This document shows positions 1 to 10,669 of a stretch of 64,000 nucleotides of DNA, in pieces; position 1 is the first letter of the stretch; each line of letters starts with the position of its first letter. The notes below the pieces were generated by a model that saw nothing but the letters and a program-made list of their open reading frames with translations, was not told the DNA's origin and ran no database searches. The position numbers were made by a program, and so were the translations under genes. Source of the DNA: Chalciporus piperatus (lineage: Eukaryota; Basidiomycota; Agaricomycetes; Boletales; Boletaceae); assembly GCA_038093975.1 (NCBI GenBank), contig JBBPTG010000121.1:1-64000 (forward strand), read 5' to 3'.

Positions 1-516
1 TTCGCCCTGAGTGGTCCAGGCTGAAGATCTTGAGCGTCCATGAGGGCTGTCAACGAAAGGTTAGATGGTTTGTATTCGTTGGATCTCTACTTACCGAAGA
101 TGTGGGTGCTATCACTGCTACGAGAACATGGGAAAAACGAGTGTATTAGCCATGGCGAGATGACTGCTGGTGGTGGGAAGGTTCAAGTTGTTGTTAGCGT
201 GATGACACTGAACGATGCAATCGATAACTTACCAGAAAACAGTGTCATACAGTGCAAACTAGGTGGATTCTTGAAGTTTATAGCTTCGTGACTGATGTTG
301 AGAGTGTTGTGGAGGGGGCGAACAAGGTGGTAGACTGTGGTTTGGTGTATCAGTGGTCGTGCGTCAACCGCGCACGTCCTAACAAACGTATCCGGACAAT
401 CCCGGGGAGAGCCGGACAGTGCCGGACGGCCGCAGACAGCCAGACACTGAGTCGACGCTGACAAAGAGGTCGCGCGACGACTCACTTGACGCATGTGACG
501 CAAACTGTCGGGACCA
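1..516. other. Unassigned sequence 5' of the chromovirus pol
   Basis: No recognisable gag, zinc knuckle or 5' LTR is seen, and the stretch does not resemble the 3' LTR at 3958-4409. Short open frames on both strands match nothing I recognise. Just before the protease start there is a threefold 9-bp direct repeat (gcatgtggc, about 520-547), which the frame reads as AHV repeats. Confidence 0.5.
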
Positions 517-3500
517 ATGGCGCATGTGGCGCATGTGGCGCATGTGGGACCGAATTCTGGGATTCCAAACGTCCTCGAGCAATGGAAGAAGATGGAGTTT
601 GCCGCTCTATTGGATTCCGGCGCAACCGAAACTTTCATAGATAAATCGTTCTGTGAGAGACATGGTTTGACACTGGAAGAACTTCCTTTTCCTATTCCAG
701 TGTACAACGCCGACGGCTCAGAGGGAGCGATAGGCGGTGTCACTCACAAGGTCTCACTTGTTTTGGGACACAATGGACATTTCGAGCATATGGACGCTTT
801 TGTTTCTGTACTTGGCACTCATCACATGATCATTGGCTACGATTGGCTCGAGAGGCACAACCCTGAAATCGATTGGGTGGCCAAACGAGTACGATTCACA
901 CGCTGTACGGATCAGTGCAAAGTAGTCAACTATCATTTAAATCGTTCGTTTTCTATTCGTCGAGTGTTTGAGGTGGGGCTCACCGAGAAAGTCCCAGTAG
1001 AACTCCATGAGTACTTAGACGTCTTCTCAGAGCAAGAGAGTGAGCGTATGCCTACCCAAAAGGCGTGGGACCACGCAATAGATCTCAAGCCTGATTTCGT
1101 TCCCAAAAAGGGTCGGGTAATTCCGATGTCCGAACAGGAACTTGATGACGTCAAAAAGTTAATCGATAAGGAGTTATCGAAAGGATATCTTCGTCCGTCG
1201 AAATTCCCTCAGACATCTCCTGTTTTCTTTATTCCAAAAAAGGACGGTAAAAAGAGATTAGTTATGGACTATCGTTACGTAAATGAGGGAACTGTCAAGA
1301 ATGCTTACCCTCTCCCCCTCATTTCCGGACTTATCGACCAGCTTAAAGGAGCTGATATGTTTACTAAAATGGACCTTCGTTGGGGTTACAATAATGTTAG
1401 AATAAAAGAAGGCGACGAATGGAAAGCGGCTTTTGTTACTCCATTTGGCGCTTACGAACCTGTTGTTATGTACTTTGGACTTACGAACTCTCCCCCCACA
1501 TTCCAACAAATGATGAATGATCTATTTAGCAATCTTCATGGGGTTCTCATTATTTATATCGACGATCTTATGATCTTTACGTTCGGAAAACTAGAGCACA
1601 GCATTTAGAAATAGTTAAAACCGTATTGCAACGTCTCAGAGAGAACGATCTTTACGTAAAACCAGAAAAGTGTAGCTTCGCTGTAGATTCCGTAGATTTC
1701 TTGGGAATGGTTATCTCCCAGAAAGGCGTAGAGATGGACAATTCGAAGGTGCAGGCTATTCTAGATTGGCCAGCGCCAACTCGGTTGAAGGGTGTTCAGT
1801 CCTTTTTAGGATTGGCTAACTTCTATCGACGCTTCATTCAGGGCTTCGCTGACATTGCTCGTCCCTTGAATGACCTTACCAAAAAGGACACACCATACCG
1901 GTGGGGACCGGAGCAACAGCAAGCTTTTGACAAGTTGAAGCAGCAATTCACTACCGCTCCGCTTTTAGCTTATCCTGACCGCTCTAAAGAAGTCAGAGTA
2001 GAAACAGACGCTAGTGATATTGCAACGGGAGCTGTGCTCTCGGTTAACTGCGATGATGGCCTCTGGAGGCCTTGTGCCTTCATTTCCCATTCCTTTAGTT
2101 CTGCCGAGAAGAACTACCCGGTTTATGACAAGGAGCTTCTAGCTGTCATTCAGGCTTTGCAGGAATGGAGACATTATCTAATGGGTCGAGAACATTTCGA
2201 GATTTGGACTGATCACAAGAATCTCGAATATTGGAAATCTCCCCAAACTCTGAGCCCACGTCAAGCACGCTGGAATGTGTTGCTCTCAGAGTATAATTAC
2301 TCGATTATTTATAAACCGGGTGCTACAAATGGAAGGGCTGATGCTTTATCTCGTCGAGAAGATCACGGAGAAGCAGATCCTGACCATAACAAAAATATTA
2401 CTGTACTTCCTGCTTCTGTTTTCATTAATACGGTTACTCTTTCTTCACCTATTTATGACGAAATACAAAACGAATCAGAAAAAATAAAAAATGATACGGT
2501 AGATGGCTTCGTTTTTGACGAGGGATCTATAGTATTTAAAAATGACAAAAACAAAGTTTTCGTTCCTATTTCTTTACTCACTAAATTACTTACAATCCTT
2601 CATGATTCCCCTATTGGTGGCCATGGTGGCCAAGGATGTACCTTACATTTGGTTACTCGTTATTTCTCGTGGCCTGGTGTCACAAAGGACGTTAAAACAT
2701 ACGTAGAACATTGTCAGACGTGCGCCCTCACGAAGGGAAAGTCAACGGCACAAGCTGGCAAATTAATTCCCCTTCCGGTTCCAAAAGAACCTTGGAAGGA
2801 TATATCTATAGATTTTACCACGGGTTTTCCCAAATCACGTGGCTTTGATCTATTTGTGTAATTGTAGATCGCTTCTCTAAAGAAGTCGAGTTTATCGCTT
2901 GTAAAAAGACAATTTCTTCAAAAGAACTAGCTATTTTATTTAGAGACAATGTTTGGTGTAGACACGGACTTCCCTCTTCGATTGTTTCAGATCGAGGACC
3001 GCAATTCGCATCGGAGTTTACTTCGCAGCTTTGCACCCTTCTAGGAATAGAACAGAAGCTGTCAACCGCTTATCACCCCCAAACCGATGGCCAAACGGAG
3101 CGTATGAACCGAGAACTCCAGCAGTATCTCCGCGCTTACGTGGCTAAACGTCAAACGGAATGGGCTGATTGGTTGAAGATAGCGCAGTTCCATCACAATT
3201 CCTCCCTATCCACTGCTACTGGAACGATTCCCTTCGCTATAACAAAAAACTACTTCCCACGCATGGGATTCGAAGGTGATTCATCTCCGGCTGGCACATT
3301 CCTAGAGAAATGTGGAAAGGCACACAAAGAAGTCGAGCAGGCGTTAGAAGAAACTCAGAACCGGATGAAAGAGCAAGCGGACAAGCATCGGTCCGAAGCT
3401 CCAGATTATCAGATCGGAGATTTTGTTATGTTATCCACGGACAACCTCAAATTACCTTATCCTTCAAAAAAGATGATGCAGAACTGGATTGGACCCTATC

Positions 3501-3946
3501 AGATCACAAAGGTCCTTCCAAATGCGGTCACACTCGACTTGCCTAATTCTATGCACATACATCCCACGGTTAACGTCAAACGAGTCAAACCGGCTCGAGA
3601 ACCGTTGGAAGGGCAACCGGTCCGTCTTCCGGATCCGGTAATAGTCAACCAAGAAGGAGAAGAGGAGTATGAAGTGGACTACATAGTGAAGTCTCAGGTT
3701 AAACAAGGACAGTTAGAGTACCTGGTTCATTGGAAAGGCTGGGATATATCGGACCGTACATGGGAAAAGGCAGCGCATTTGTCCAATGCACCCGAAGCTG
3801 TCAAAGCTTTTCACAAAAAGCACCCGTCCGCACCACGCCGCATCAACATGACCATGGGAAATTTCTCTGCCTTGTTCCAAAAATACGAAAATCTGACAGA
3901 GGTTCCTGAACGCAAGTTGCCGAATCGCCTGGAATGCGATTCCTAG
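517..3946 (+). pseudogene. Ty3/gypsy chromovirus pol (protease-RT-RNase H-integrase-chromodomain), frameshifted
   Basis: Retrotransposon polyprotein read in three successive frames. The first frame (517-1608) has an aspartic protease motif LLDSGAT near 610 and reverse transcriptase with the YIDD catalytic motif near 1555. The second (1590-2861) has the RT end, RNase H (ETDAS near 2000, TDHKNLEYW near 2210) and the integrase HHCC zinc finger (near 2600-2730). The third (2861-3946) has the integrase core (VDRFSK, SDRGPQF, HPQTDGQTER) and a C-terminal chromodomain (YIVKSQ...YLVHWKGW...TWE, about 3675-3770). Order and chromodomain place it in the Ty3/gypsy chromoviruses. Frame changes at about 1580-1590 and 2860 each interrupt a conserved domain, so this copy cannot make an intact pol. 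No gag zinc knuckle is visible upstream of the protease; the 5' end is missing, rearranged or outside the window. Confidence 0.93.
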
Positions 3947-4409
3947 AGAGGGGATAGTGTTATAGTATTTAAAAACTTTTCAAACTTTTGCCTACAACGG
4001 TATTCAAACTCTGGACTTTGTCTACAACTTAGGGGTCAAGCCGGATTCATCTTAATCCGCTCCGGTAGTCCCTGTAGCATTACGTAAACTATTTTATAAT
4101 CAGGTCACATGACAAAGGTCCAGACTTAGATGAGTCAGCAATGATGTCATGGCCTAGACCCTAATCCGTGCCTGGTACCTTTTCTTATCGTCGTCCCTTT
4201 ACCTTATCTATCTTTCCCTTTATGATTTCCTTATTCGGCTGTTGGTCTGTGCGCACTTCTCAATAGTATATAAGTAGCCCTGTACTTATCACAGACCCCA
4301 GTCTAATCTATTTGTGACTTCACCGTCATTAAGCTTTAGTACTCAGCATATCCTTCGCATAGGTCTAGTGTTGCCTAAAGTCTCCGCTGTGTTGTGAGAG
4401 ATCATAACA
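3945..4409 (+). repeat. Polypurine tract and 3' LTR of the chromovirus
   Basis: A purine run (agagaggggatag) just after the pol stop is followed by an LTR that begins TGTTAT at 3958 and ends ATAACA at 4404-4409, about 452 bp with perfect 6-bp inverted ends. A TATA-like element (agtatataag) near 4264 could be the LTR promoter core. The matching 5' LTR is not in the window, so the copy's age and target duplication cannot be judged. Confidence 0.85.
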
Positions 4410-5540
4410 CTACTGTGCCTACTGCATACTCCTAGAATTCCATGATATCTCAGTAAATTTCTTATAACCCACAGCAGTAACTCAACTGAGGTATTACTAA
4501 CCTAGGCCTCAAGCTAGTGAACTGTTGAAAGCTTCAATGCAATGTTCGCTTTCTGAGCATCTTGATAGCACAGAATGCCAGGAACAGTAGCCAGAATAAT
4601 TCCTAATGACACCCATTGACTGTCCCTCTATTCCTAGCACACCCTAAGCTCCACATTGTTGTGTTCCTGGTATGTTTTTGCAAGTCTCCTAAGTATCTGG
4701 TCAGTTTCTCACGCTTCTTCAATGTCATTTGCTTTCTCCTGCACTCAATTATGAACCTAGCCTCTCGAAAACTTGGGAATGTGATGTACTATATGTAATC
4801 TAGATTCCTAGATAGATGCCCTGATGTATTGACTACTGGCCAGACCGCTTCAGAGCATATAGGAGTGGACATCATATCTAGTCCTGTATCATAAGGGAAG
4901 CTCTCTGGTGGCTAAGCTTCTGGTATCCTGTAGATACATGTATGAGATACCCATGTATCAATTTTAAACCATATCTACCTGGCTAATCAAAAATGCGAAT
5001 GGTTTTTTTGTTATTCAAGGGCAGGAGGGCAATCTACTGCTACATCACAGGGATAACTCCCTACTATCTATGCTACAAGGATATTGTTCCAATACATATT
5101 CACTACTTGGAAATCAAATCTTGCAACATATTTATCCAGCCAATCAAAAATGCAGACACATTTTCTGCTTTTTGATAATAGTCAAAGTGTAGTGTAAACA
5201 AGTGCAAACAAAGTGTTCCAAAATGCACGAAAACCAAGTCCAAAGTGTACATACAAGTGTAGCCACAACTGTGGGAATGTGGCTGTGCAAAATTGCGCAG
5301 CAAATGTTCAACTTTTTTCCAATGCAAACTTAAGCATCAACCACCACTCTTTGCCTGTCACTTCTTCTTCTCCCTCTCCTCCTCTTCTTTGTCCCTTTTC
5401 CTTGTATCTTTTTCTTTCATTCTCTCTTCCTGGAAGATTCCTAGCAGTTCCTGAGCCTCTGGTAAGTCCAACTGAGTCTGTCACTGATATCATTCTCTTT
5501 TCCTTCTTTAGAAGAGTTAGCTGCCCTTTGGGGTAGATAT
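4410..5540. other. Gene-free AT-rich spacer
   Basis: About 1.1 kb between the LTR and the first inverted repeat. Open frames are short (at most 107 codons), low in complexity, and show no domain or convincing intron structure. I see no gene here. Confidence 0.6.
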
Positions 5541-5613
5541 CTACACTTTTTTATTATATAGGCTATACTTTTTTGTTATGTAGGACTGCAGCCTATATAA
5601 TAAAAAAGTGTAG
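5541..5613. repeat. Perfect 23-bp inverted repeat (MITE-like hairpin)
   Basis: The arms at 5541-5563 and 5591-5613 are exact reverse complements (left arm begins ctacactttttt and ends ataggc) around a 27-bp spacer. With one mismatch the pairing continues outward through the flanking TAGATA, giving arms of about 30 bp. A variant of the same AT-rich core (ctatacttttttgttatgta) lies inside the spacer. There is no coding capacity. It may be a miniature inverted-repeat element or solo hairpin. Confidence 0.75.
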
Positions 5614-5718
5614 TTATCTAATAGGTGCGCATTTTTCATTCTATTGGAGTTCATACCCTATGTAAGCTACTAATCCTTGGTTTGAGGGTTCAGGAAGTGT
5701 ATTAGAACACTTAGCTCT

Positions 5719-6060
5719 GTGCTTGCTCCATTTGGGGTTTTGGGAATGCGGTGTATCAGGATGCTTGATCCTGTGCTCGTGTTTTCATGCTCTCTTTGGT
5801 TTCCGAGGATGCGGTGTATCAGGACACTTGGTCCTGTGCTCGTGTTCTCATTGGGGTTCTGGGGGCTTGATTTACGAGGGCACGGTGTATTGGGACACTT
5901 GGTCCTGTGCTCGTGGTCTCGTTTGGGTTCTGGGGGCTTGATTTACGAGGGCACGGTGTGTCGGGACACTTGGTCCTGTGCTCTTGTCCTTGATGACTCG
6001 GTTTCCGAGAATGCGGTGTATCAGGACACTTGGTCCTGTGCTCGTGTTCTAGATGGGTTT
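5719..6060. repeat. Minisatellite of about 60-71 bp, five copies
   Basis: Five degenerate units each contain GCGGTGTATCAGGACACTTG followed by GTCCTGTGCTCGTG or a close variant. The ctgtgct core falls near 5771, 5834, 5904, 5975 and 6035. Every unit contains a small hairpin (AGGAC-acttg-GTCCT). Open frames over this stretch on both strands are by-products of the repeat. Confidence 0.85.
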
Positions 6061-6420
6061 CTGAGGGATGTTGCAAGGTCAGTCTTTGCTATGGTTCCTT
6101 CATGCTGCTGAAACTTGTCTCAAAAGATGATCTACCTGTCCCAGGTTCATAATTTCGGTTTTTTTCATTGAATTTTATTCTTTTGCATTGCATGTGTCAG
6201 ATACACAAGTATAGTATCAATTGTCATGTAATTTCACTTGCAGTGCTGGCTTGGAAAGGAGAGGGCCCCTCCTGGAAAAGCTGGCCTGCCCTTTGTGGTT
6301 CTGATTCATTTGAGGTTTCGAGTTTATTTCTCAATTACTTAGAAATATCCAATGCAATGAATGTAAAGGGAATGTGTCATTATGCATGTCCGACGTCTGA
6401 GATCACGTGACCAAGTAAAT

Positions 6421-7046
6421 CTCAGCCTGTACTGGTTTTGCAGTCAGACCAAGCTCTGAGATGTTGGTGTAGGCCGAAATCTTCCTATAAGATAAGCTCA
6501 GCTTGTACCAGTTTTGCAGTGGGATTGAGTGCTGAGACACTGGTATAGGCCGAAGATTTCCTATAGGACATATCCGGCCTGTACCAGGTGTGTAGTGAGA
6601 TTGAATTCTGAAACACTGGTATAGGCCGAAGATTCCCTATCGGACACATCTGGCCTGTACCAGTTTTGCAATCAGAATGGCCTCTGAAACACTGGTACAG
6701 GCCGAAGACCTCCTATAGAACATATCCGGCCTGTACCAGCCTTGCAGTCAGACTGGCCTCTGAAACACTGGTACAGGCCGAAGATTCTCTATAGAACATT
6801 CTCAGCCTGTACCAGTTTTGCAGTGGCATTGAGTGCTGAGACACTGGTACAGGCCGAAGACCTCCTATAGGACATATCCGGCCTGTACCAGGTTTGCAGT
6901 GAGATTGAACTCTGAGAAACTGGTACAGGCTGAAGATTTCCTATAGGATATTCTCGGCCTGTACCAGCTTTGCAGTGGAATTGACTGCTGAGACACTGGT
7001 ACAGGCCGAAGACCTCCTATAAAACATATCCGGCCTGTACCAGGTT
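6421..7046. repeat. Array of 76-bp hairpin units, eight full copies plus a partial one
   Basis: The gtacc/gtact core of the GCCTGTACCAG motif recurs at 6429, 6505, 6581, 6657, 6733, 6809, 6885, 6961 and 7037, exactly every 76 bp with no drift. Each unit carries CGGCCTGTACCAG and, about 28 bp later, its reverse complement CTGGTACAGGCCG, so each can fold into a hairpin with a stem of about 13 bp. Units differ by substitutions only. No open frame spans the array. The last partial unit abuts the left end of the foldback-like element. Confidence 0.92.
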
Positions 7047-7106
7047 CTCGAGCATCAGCAACACTGCAAAAAGTCTGAAGTTACTGGAATGACTGGATCA
7101 GTTAAA

Positions 7107-7555
7107 CCAGTATGCCAGTTGCTCAGTTGCCCAGTCATCCAGTCAGCCAGTCATTTCAGTAATCTCATTAGTTCATTAGCCCAGTCATGAAGACATTTCA
7201 GTTGTCTCAGTGGCCCAGTCATCCAGTCATCCAGTCATTTCAGTAGTCTCAGTTATCTAGTTATCCAGTTATCCAGTTATCCAGTCATTTCAGTAGTCCA
7301 GTGGTCCAGTGGTCCAGTCAATCCAGTCATCCAGTCACTTCAGTAATCCAGCCAGTCCAGTTATACAGTCATCCTAGTCATCCAGTCACTCCAGTAATCG
7401 AGTCACTCAGGGGTCCAGTAATCTAGTCACTCTAGTAACCCAGTCACTCAGGGGTCCAGTAATCTAGTCACTCTAGTAACCCAGCCACTCAGGGGTCCAG
7501 TAATCCAGTCACTCCAGTAACCCAGCCACTCAGGGGTTCAGCAATCCAGTACCCA
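7107..7555. repeat. Left subterminal (CCAGTCA)-type tandem array
   Basis: Degenerate short units built on CCAGTCA, CCAGTAA and CCAGTTA, interspersed with longer near-identical units such as ACTCAGGGGTCCAGTAATC near 7405-7530. This is the left inner arm of the 7053-10104 element. Confidence 0.85.
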
Positions 7556-7739
7556 ATTACTATTTCACTATATTTTACAATTATTTCACACTTTATGTAG
7601 TTCAGGAGTTCAGGAAAAATGTGAAATATATCTGTCTAACTAGTACATGTATGGTGCTACAGTGGGAAGTGGTGGTGGGGCACGAGTGGCTATGTATCAT
7701 GTTCGAGGTGAGGATGTGGTGGTGGGTAAGTGAAAACTC

Positions 7740-8075
7740 ACCTAGTGAGGCCGGCGGGGCTGTTGAGCCCTCGCCGGCCGTGTTCGAGTGGGTGTTGAAG
7801 GTGGGAGGTGGTGATGGGGCACGAGCAGCTATGTTTGAGGTAAGTGGATGTGGTGGTGGGGGAGTGGAAACTCACCTAGTAAGGCTGGCGGGGCTGTTGA
7901 GCCCTCGCCGGCCGTGTTGTTCGAGTTGGTGTTAAGGTGACTCGGAGGTGGTGGTGGGGGTGGGGGAGACTCGAGTGGCTGTTGGTGAGATGAGTGGGTG
8001 GGTCAGTGAGTGAGTAGAAACTCACTTTGCATTGCCGGCAGGGCTGTTGAGCCCTCGCCGGCCATGTTGCTGTTG
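7740..8075. repeat. Three GC-rich hairpin modules in the element core
   Basis: Three copies near 7750, 7883 and 8033 share an ACTCAC lead followed by GCCGGCGGGGCT, a GTTG loop and AGCCCTCGCCGGC. Each stem is nearly perfect, with one bulged base. They sit in a GGTGGTGGGG-rich background at about 130-150 bp spacing. The 104-codon open frame across the first two copies shows no domain and is probably a repeat by-product. Confidence 0.8.
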
Positions 8076-8189
8076 TTGTTGAGGTGTGGTGTAGTGGTGT
8101 GAGACAGACTCGAAGAAGTGGCGCGGCAAGTTCAACTTGGTCACGTGACTTTTTCGCGCGGATTTTTTGTCAAGTCCGAGCATTAGGGA

Positions 8190-8990
8190 AATGTAGCTAC
8201 ACTTTATTAGGATCTCCTACACTAGATAGCTACCATATTTGTTGTACACTTGTGTATGCCTTTTTGTACACTTTCAATAGGTTTGATCTCCACATACTTT
8301 GCTACACTTTTAACTACACACTTACTGCGCTTTTTTGTACACTTTTGCTACACTCTAACCTAATACACTTTCCCACACTTGTAACTACACATTTACTACG
8401 CTTTTTTTACACTTTTGCTACACTGAGTCTAGCCACAGTTTCCCACACTTGTAACTACACATTTACTACGCATTTTTGTACACTATTGCTACACTCAATC
8501 TAGCTACACTTTCCTACACATTTGATTCAAGTTTTACTACGCTTTTTTGTAACACTTTGCTACACTCAATCACTACACTTGTAACTACACTTTTAGTACG
8601 CTTTTTTGTACATTTTAGCTACACTCTATCACTACACACTTTCCCACACATTTCACTACACTTTTACTACGCTTTTTTGTACACTTTTGCTACACTCAAT
8701 CTAGCTATACTTTCCCACACTCTTGACTACACTTTTACTACGCTTTTTTGTACACTTTAGCTACACTCAATCTAGCTACACTTTCCCACACTTTTACTAC
8801 ACTTTTACTACACTTTTTTTGTACATTTTGCTCACTCAATCTAGCTATACTTTCCCACACTTGTAACTACACTTTTACTACGCTTTTTTTGTACACTTCA
8901 CTACACTCAATCCTAATACCCTTTCCCACATTGTTAACTACACTTTTAGTACACATTTTTGTGGACTTTAGCTATAATCCATCCTATGAA
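8190..8990. repeat. CTACACTTTT-rich tandem array, roughly ten units of about 70 bp
   Basis: Degenerate units contain ACTACGCTTTTTTGTACAC, GCTACACTCAATCTAGC and TTTCCCACACTTG. The strand bias is extreme: purine-poor (C/T-rich) on the plus strand. The frames of 80-139 codons over this region are low-complexity translations of the repeat. The CTACACTTTTTT core also occurs in the inverted repeat at 5541-5613. Confidence 0.85.
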
Positions 8991-9009
8991 TGATTATAAA
9001 ATGTCACTA

Positions 9010-10050
9010 ATTAGAATGACTCTATTAGATGACTGAGTAGTACTGGAGTGATTGGGTGAGCTGAGGGCTGGGTAACTGGATAACTGGTATGACTGGTGTG
9101 ACTGAAGTGACTGGATTACTGGACCACAGGATGACTGGATTACTGGAGTGACTGGATTACTGAGGTGACTGGATTACTGGAGTGACTTGTGTGACTGGAG
9201 TGACTGGAGTGACTGGAGTGACTGGAGTGACTGGAGTGACTGGATTACTGGACCACTGAGTGACTGGATTACTGAAGTGACTGGATTAACTGGAGTGACT
9301 GGATTACTGGAGTGACTTATGTGATTTATGTGACTGGGGTGACTGGAGTGACTGGATTACTGAACCACTGAGTGACTAGATTACTGGAATACTGGAATAC
9401 TGTATGACTGGAGTAATGAGACAACTGGATTGCTGGATGACTAGGGCACTGGGCTACTAGGCTACTGAGATAACTGGATGACTGGAACACTGGGCTACTG
9501 AGCTACTGAGACTACTGAAGTGACTGGATGATTGGATGACTGGGCTGCTGGGTTACTGGAACTACTGGATGACTGGATGACTGAGATGCTGGGTTACTGG
9601 AACTACTGGATGACTGAATGACTGAATGACTGGGCTACTGAGACTACTGAAGTAACTGGATAACTTGATGACTGGGCTACTAAGACTACTGAAGTAACTG
9701 GATAACTTGATGACTGGGCTGCTGGGTTACTGGAACTACTGGATAACTGGAACACTTGGCCACTGGACTAATGAGACCACTGAAATGACTGAATGACTGG
9801 ATGACTGAGCTACTGAGACTACTGAAATGACTGGATGACTGGATGACTGGGCTGCTGGATGACTGAGACTACTGAGACTACTGGATGACTGAATGACTGA
9901 GCTACTGAAGCTACTGAAATGACTGGATGACTGGGCCACTAGGCCACTGGGTTACTAAGACTACTGAAACTACTTGATGACTGGGTGACTAGGTTACTGA
10001 AACTACTGAAACTACTGAAACTACTTGTTACTGGGCCACTGGACTACTGA
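9010..10050. repeat. Right subterminal (TGACTGG)-type tandem array
   Basis: About 1 kb of degenerate short units (TGACTGGA, TTACTGGA, CTACTGAGA, TGGATGACTGG). This is the left-arm motif in reverse orientation, forming the right inner arm of the 7053-10104 element. It is about twice as long as the left arm, so the arms have changed length independently. Confidence 0.85.
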
Positions 10051-10104
10051 TTTAACTGATCCAGTCATTCCAGTAACTTCAGACTTTTTGCAGTGTTGCT
10101 GATG

Positions 10105-10657
10105 TACCGAGTACGACGGTGGAGACTGGGACATGGCGATTGATGAGTACGAGGGCGAAGACGACTCGGCGAGGACCGTTAGCCCTGGCCGTGCGAGCAC
10201 CTCGCACCAGCCATCCGCTTCGAGGACCAACAATTCCATTAGTAAAGGCAGCCGGCCGGCTACTTCGACTCAGTCGGCGAACAACCTCACCTCGGCAATT
10301 ACCGCCGGCTCTACCCAAACCTTCGACATTGCTCCTCATACTCCATCTATCCACTCCTCAATGTCGCATGACACTCTGTCCGAGTTCGGCGACTTAGCCC
10401 AGTTCCTCAGTGGAGCTCCTGAGCCCACTATCCTCCCTCCACCTGTACCTGGTGACTCCTTCATCAAAGACTCGGCGCCGCTGGTCACAGCCGAAGATCT
10501 CGGATTAGACACGACCGAGAATACTGTTGGCCACGACGCCCCAGCTACCGGCACAGATGATGCCGTTGATGTCGGATCGTTCGAGCTCGTCGACTTCGGC
10601 ACGGAAGGACTGGCCCAAAATGGAGGGACAGGAGACATCGATAACGCTATCAACTGA
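10105..10657 (+). pseudogene. C-terminal end of an LTR-retroelement protein, interrupted on its left
   Basis: The frame containing ATG 10133 is open from 10103 onward. The first upstream in-frame stop (10100-10102) is inside the terminal inverted repeat, so coding sequence runs right up to the insertion boundary. The product is acidic and rich in Ser, Thr and Pro, with no recognisable enzyme domain, and ends at 10655-10657. A G-rich tract and an LTR follow within 35 bp, the position expected for the end of a retrotransposon polyprotein. I infer that the foldback-like element cut the 5' part away. It could instead be a short independent gene. Confidence 0.6.
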
Positions 10658-10669
10658 GCGAGCTAGGGA

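Larger units (their letters stand above)
7053..10104. mobile_element. Foldback-like element with 54-bp terminal inverted repeats and satellite arms
   Basis: Terminal sequences 7053-7106 and 10051-10104 are perfect 54-bp reverse complements (left begins catcagcaacactgc). Inside them the left arm (7107-7555) is a degenerate CCAGTCA-type short tandem array, and the right arm (about 9010-10050) is the same motif in opposite orientation (TGACTGG). The whole element is therefore a large imperfect inverted repeat around a core of about 1.4 kb. Long terminal inverted repeats built from tandem repeats are the hallmark of foldback elements (Drosophila FB type). No transposase-like frame is visible, so the copy is non-autonomous. 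Seven-bp flanks TCTCGAG (left) and TACCGAG (right) agree at five of seven positions, which is not a clear target duplication. On the right it abuts a retroelement coding end. Confidence 0.85.

Noticed and set aside
6421..7555. Possible CRISPR array
   Set aside because: Repeats are directly adjacent or themselves vary, with no unique spacers, and the DNA is eukaryotic.
8084..8993. Three plus-strand frames of 81-139 codons rich in Thr, Leu, Tyr and Phe
   Set aside because: They are translations of the CTACACTTTT tandem array; composition and length follow the repeat and there is no domain.
9736..9939. Serine-rich minus-strand frame
   Set aside because: It is a translation of the TGACTGG repeat arm (SSSH/SVISVV periodicity), not a gene.
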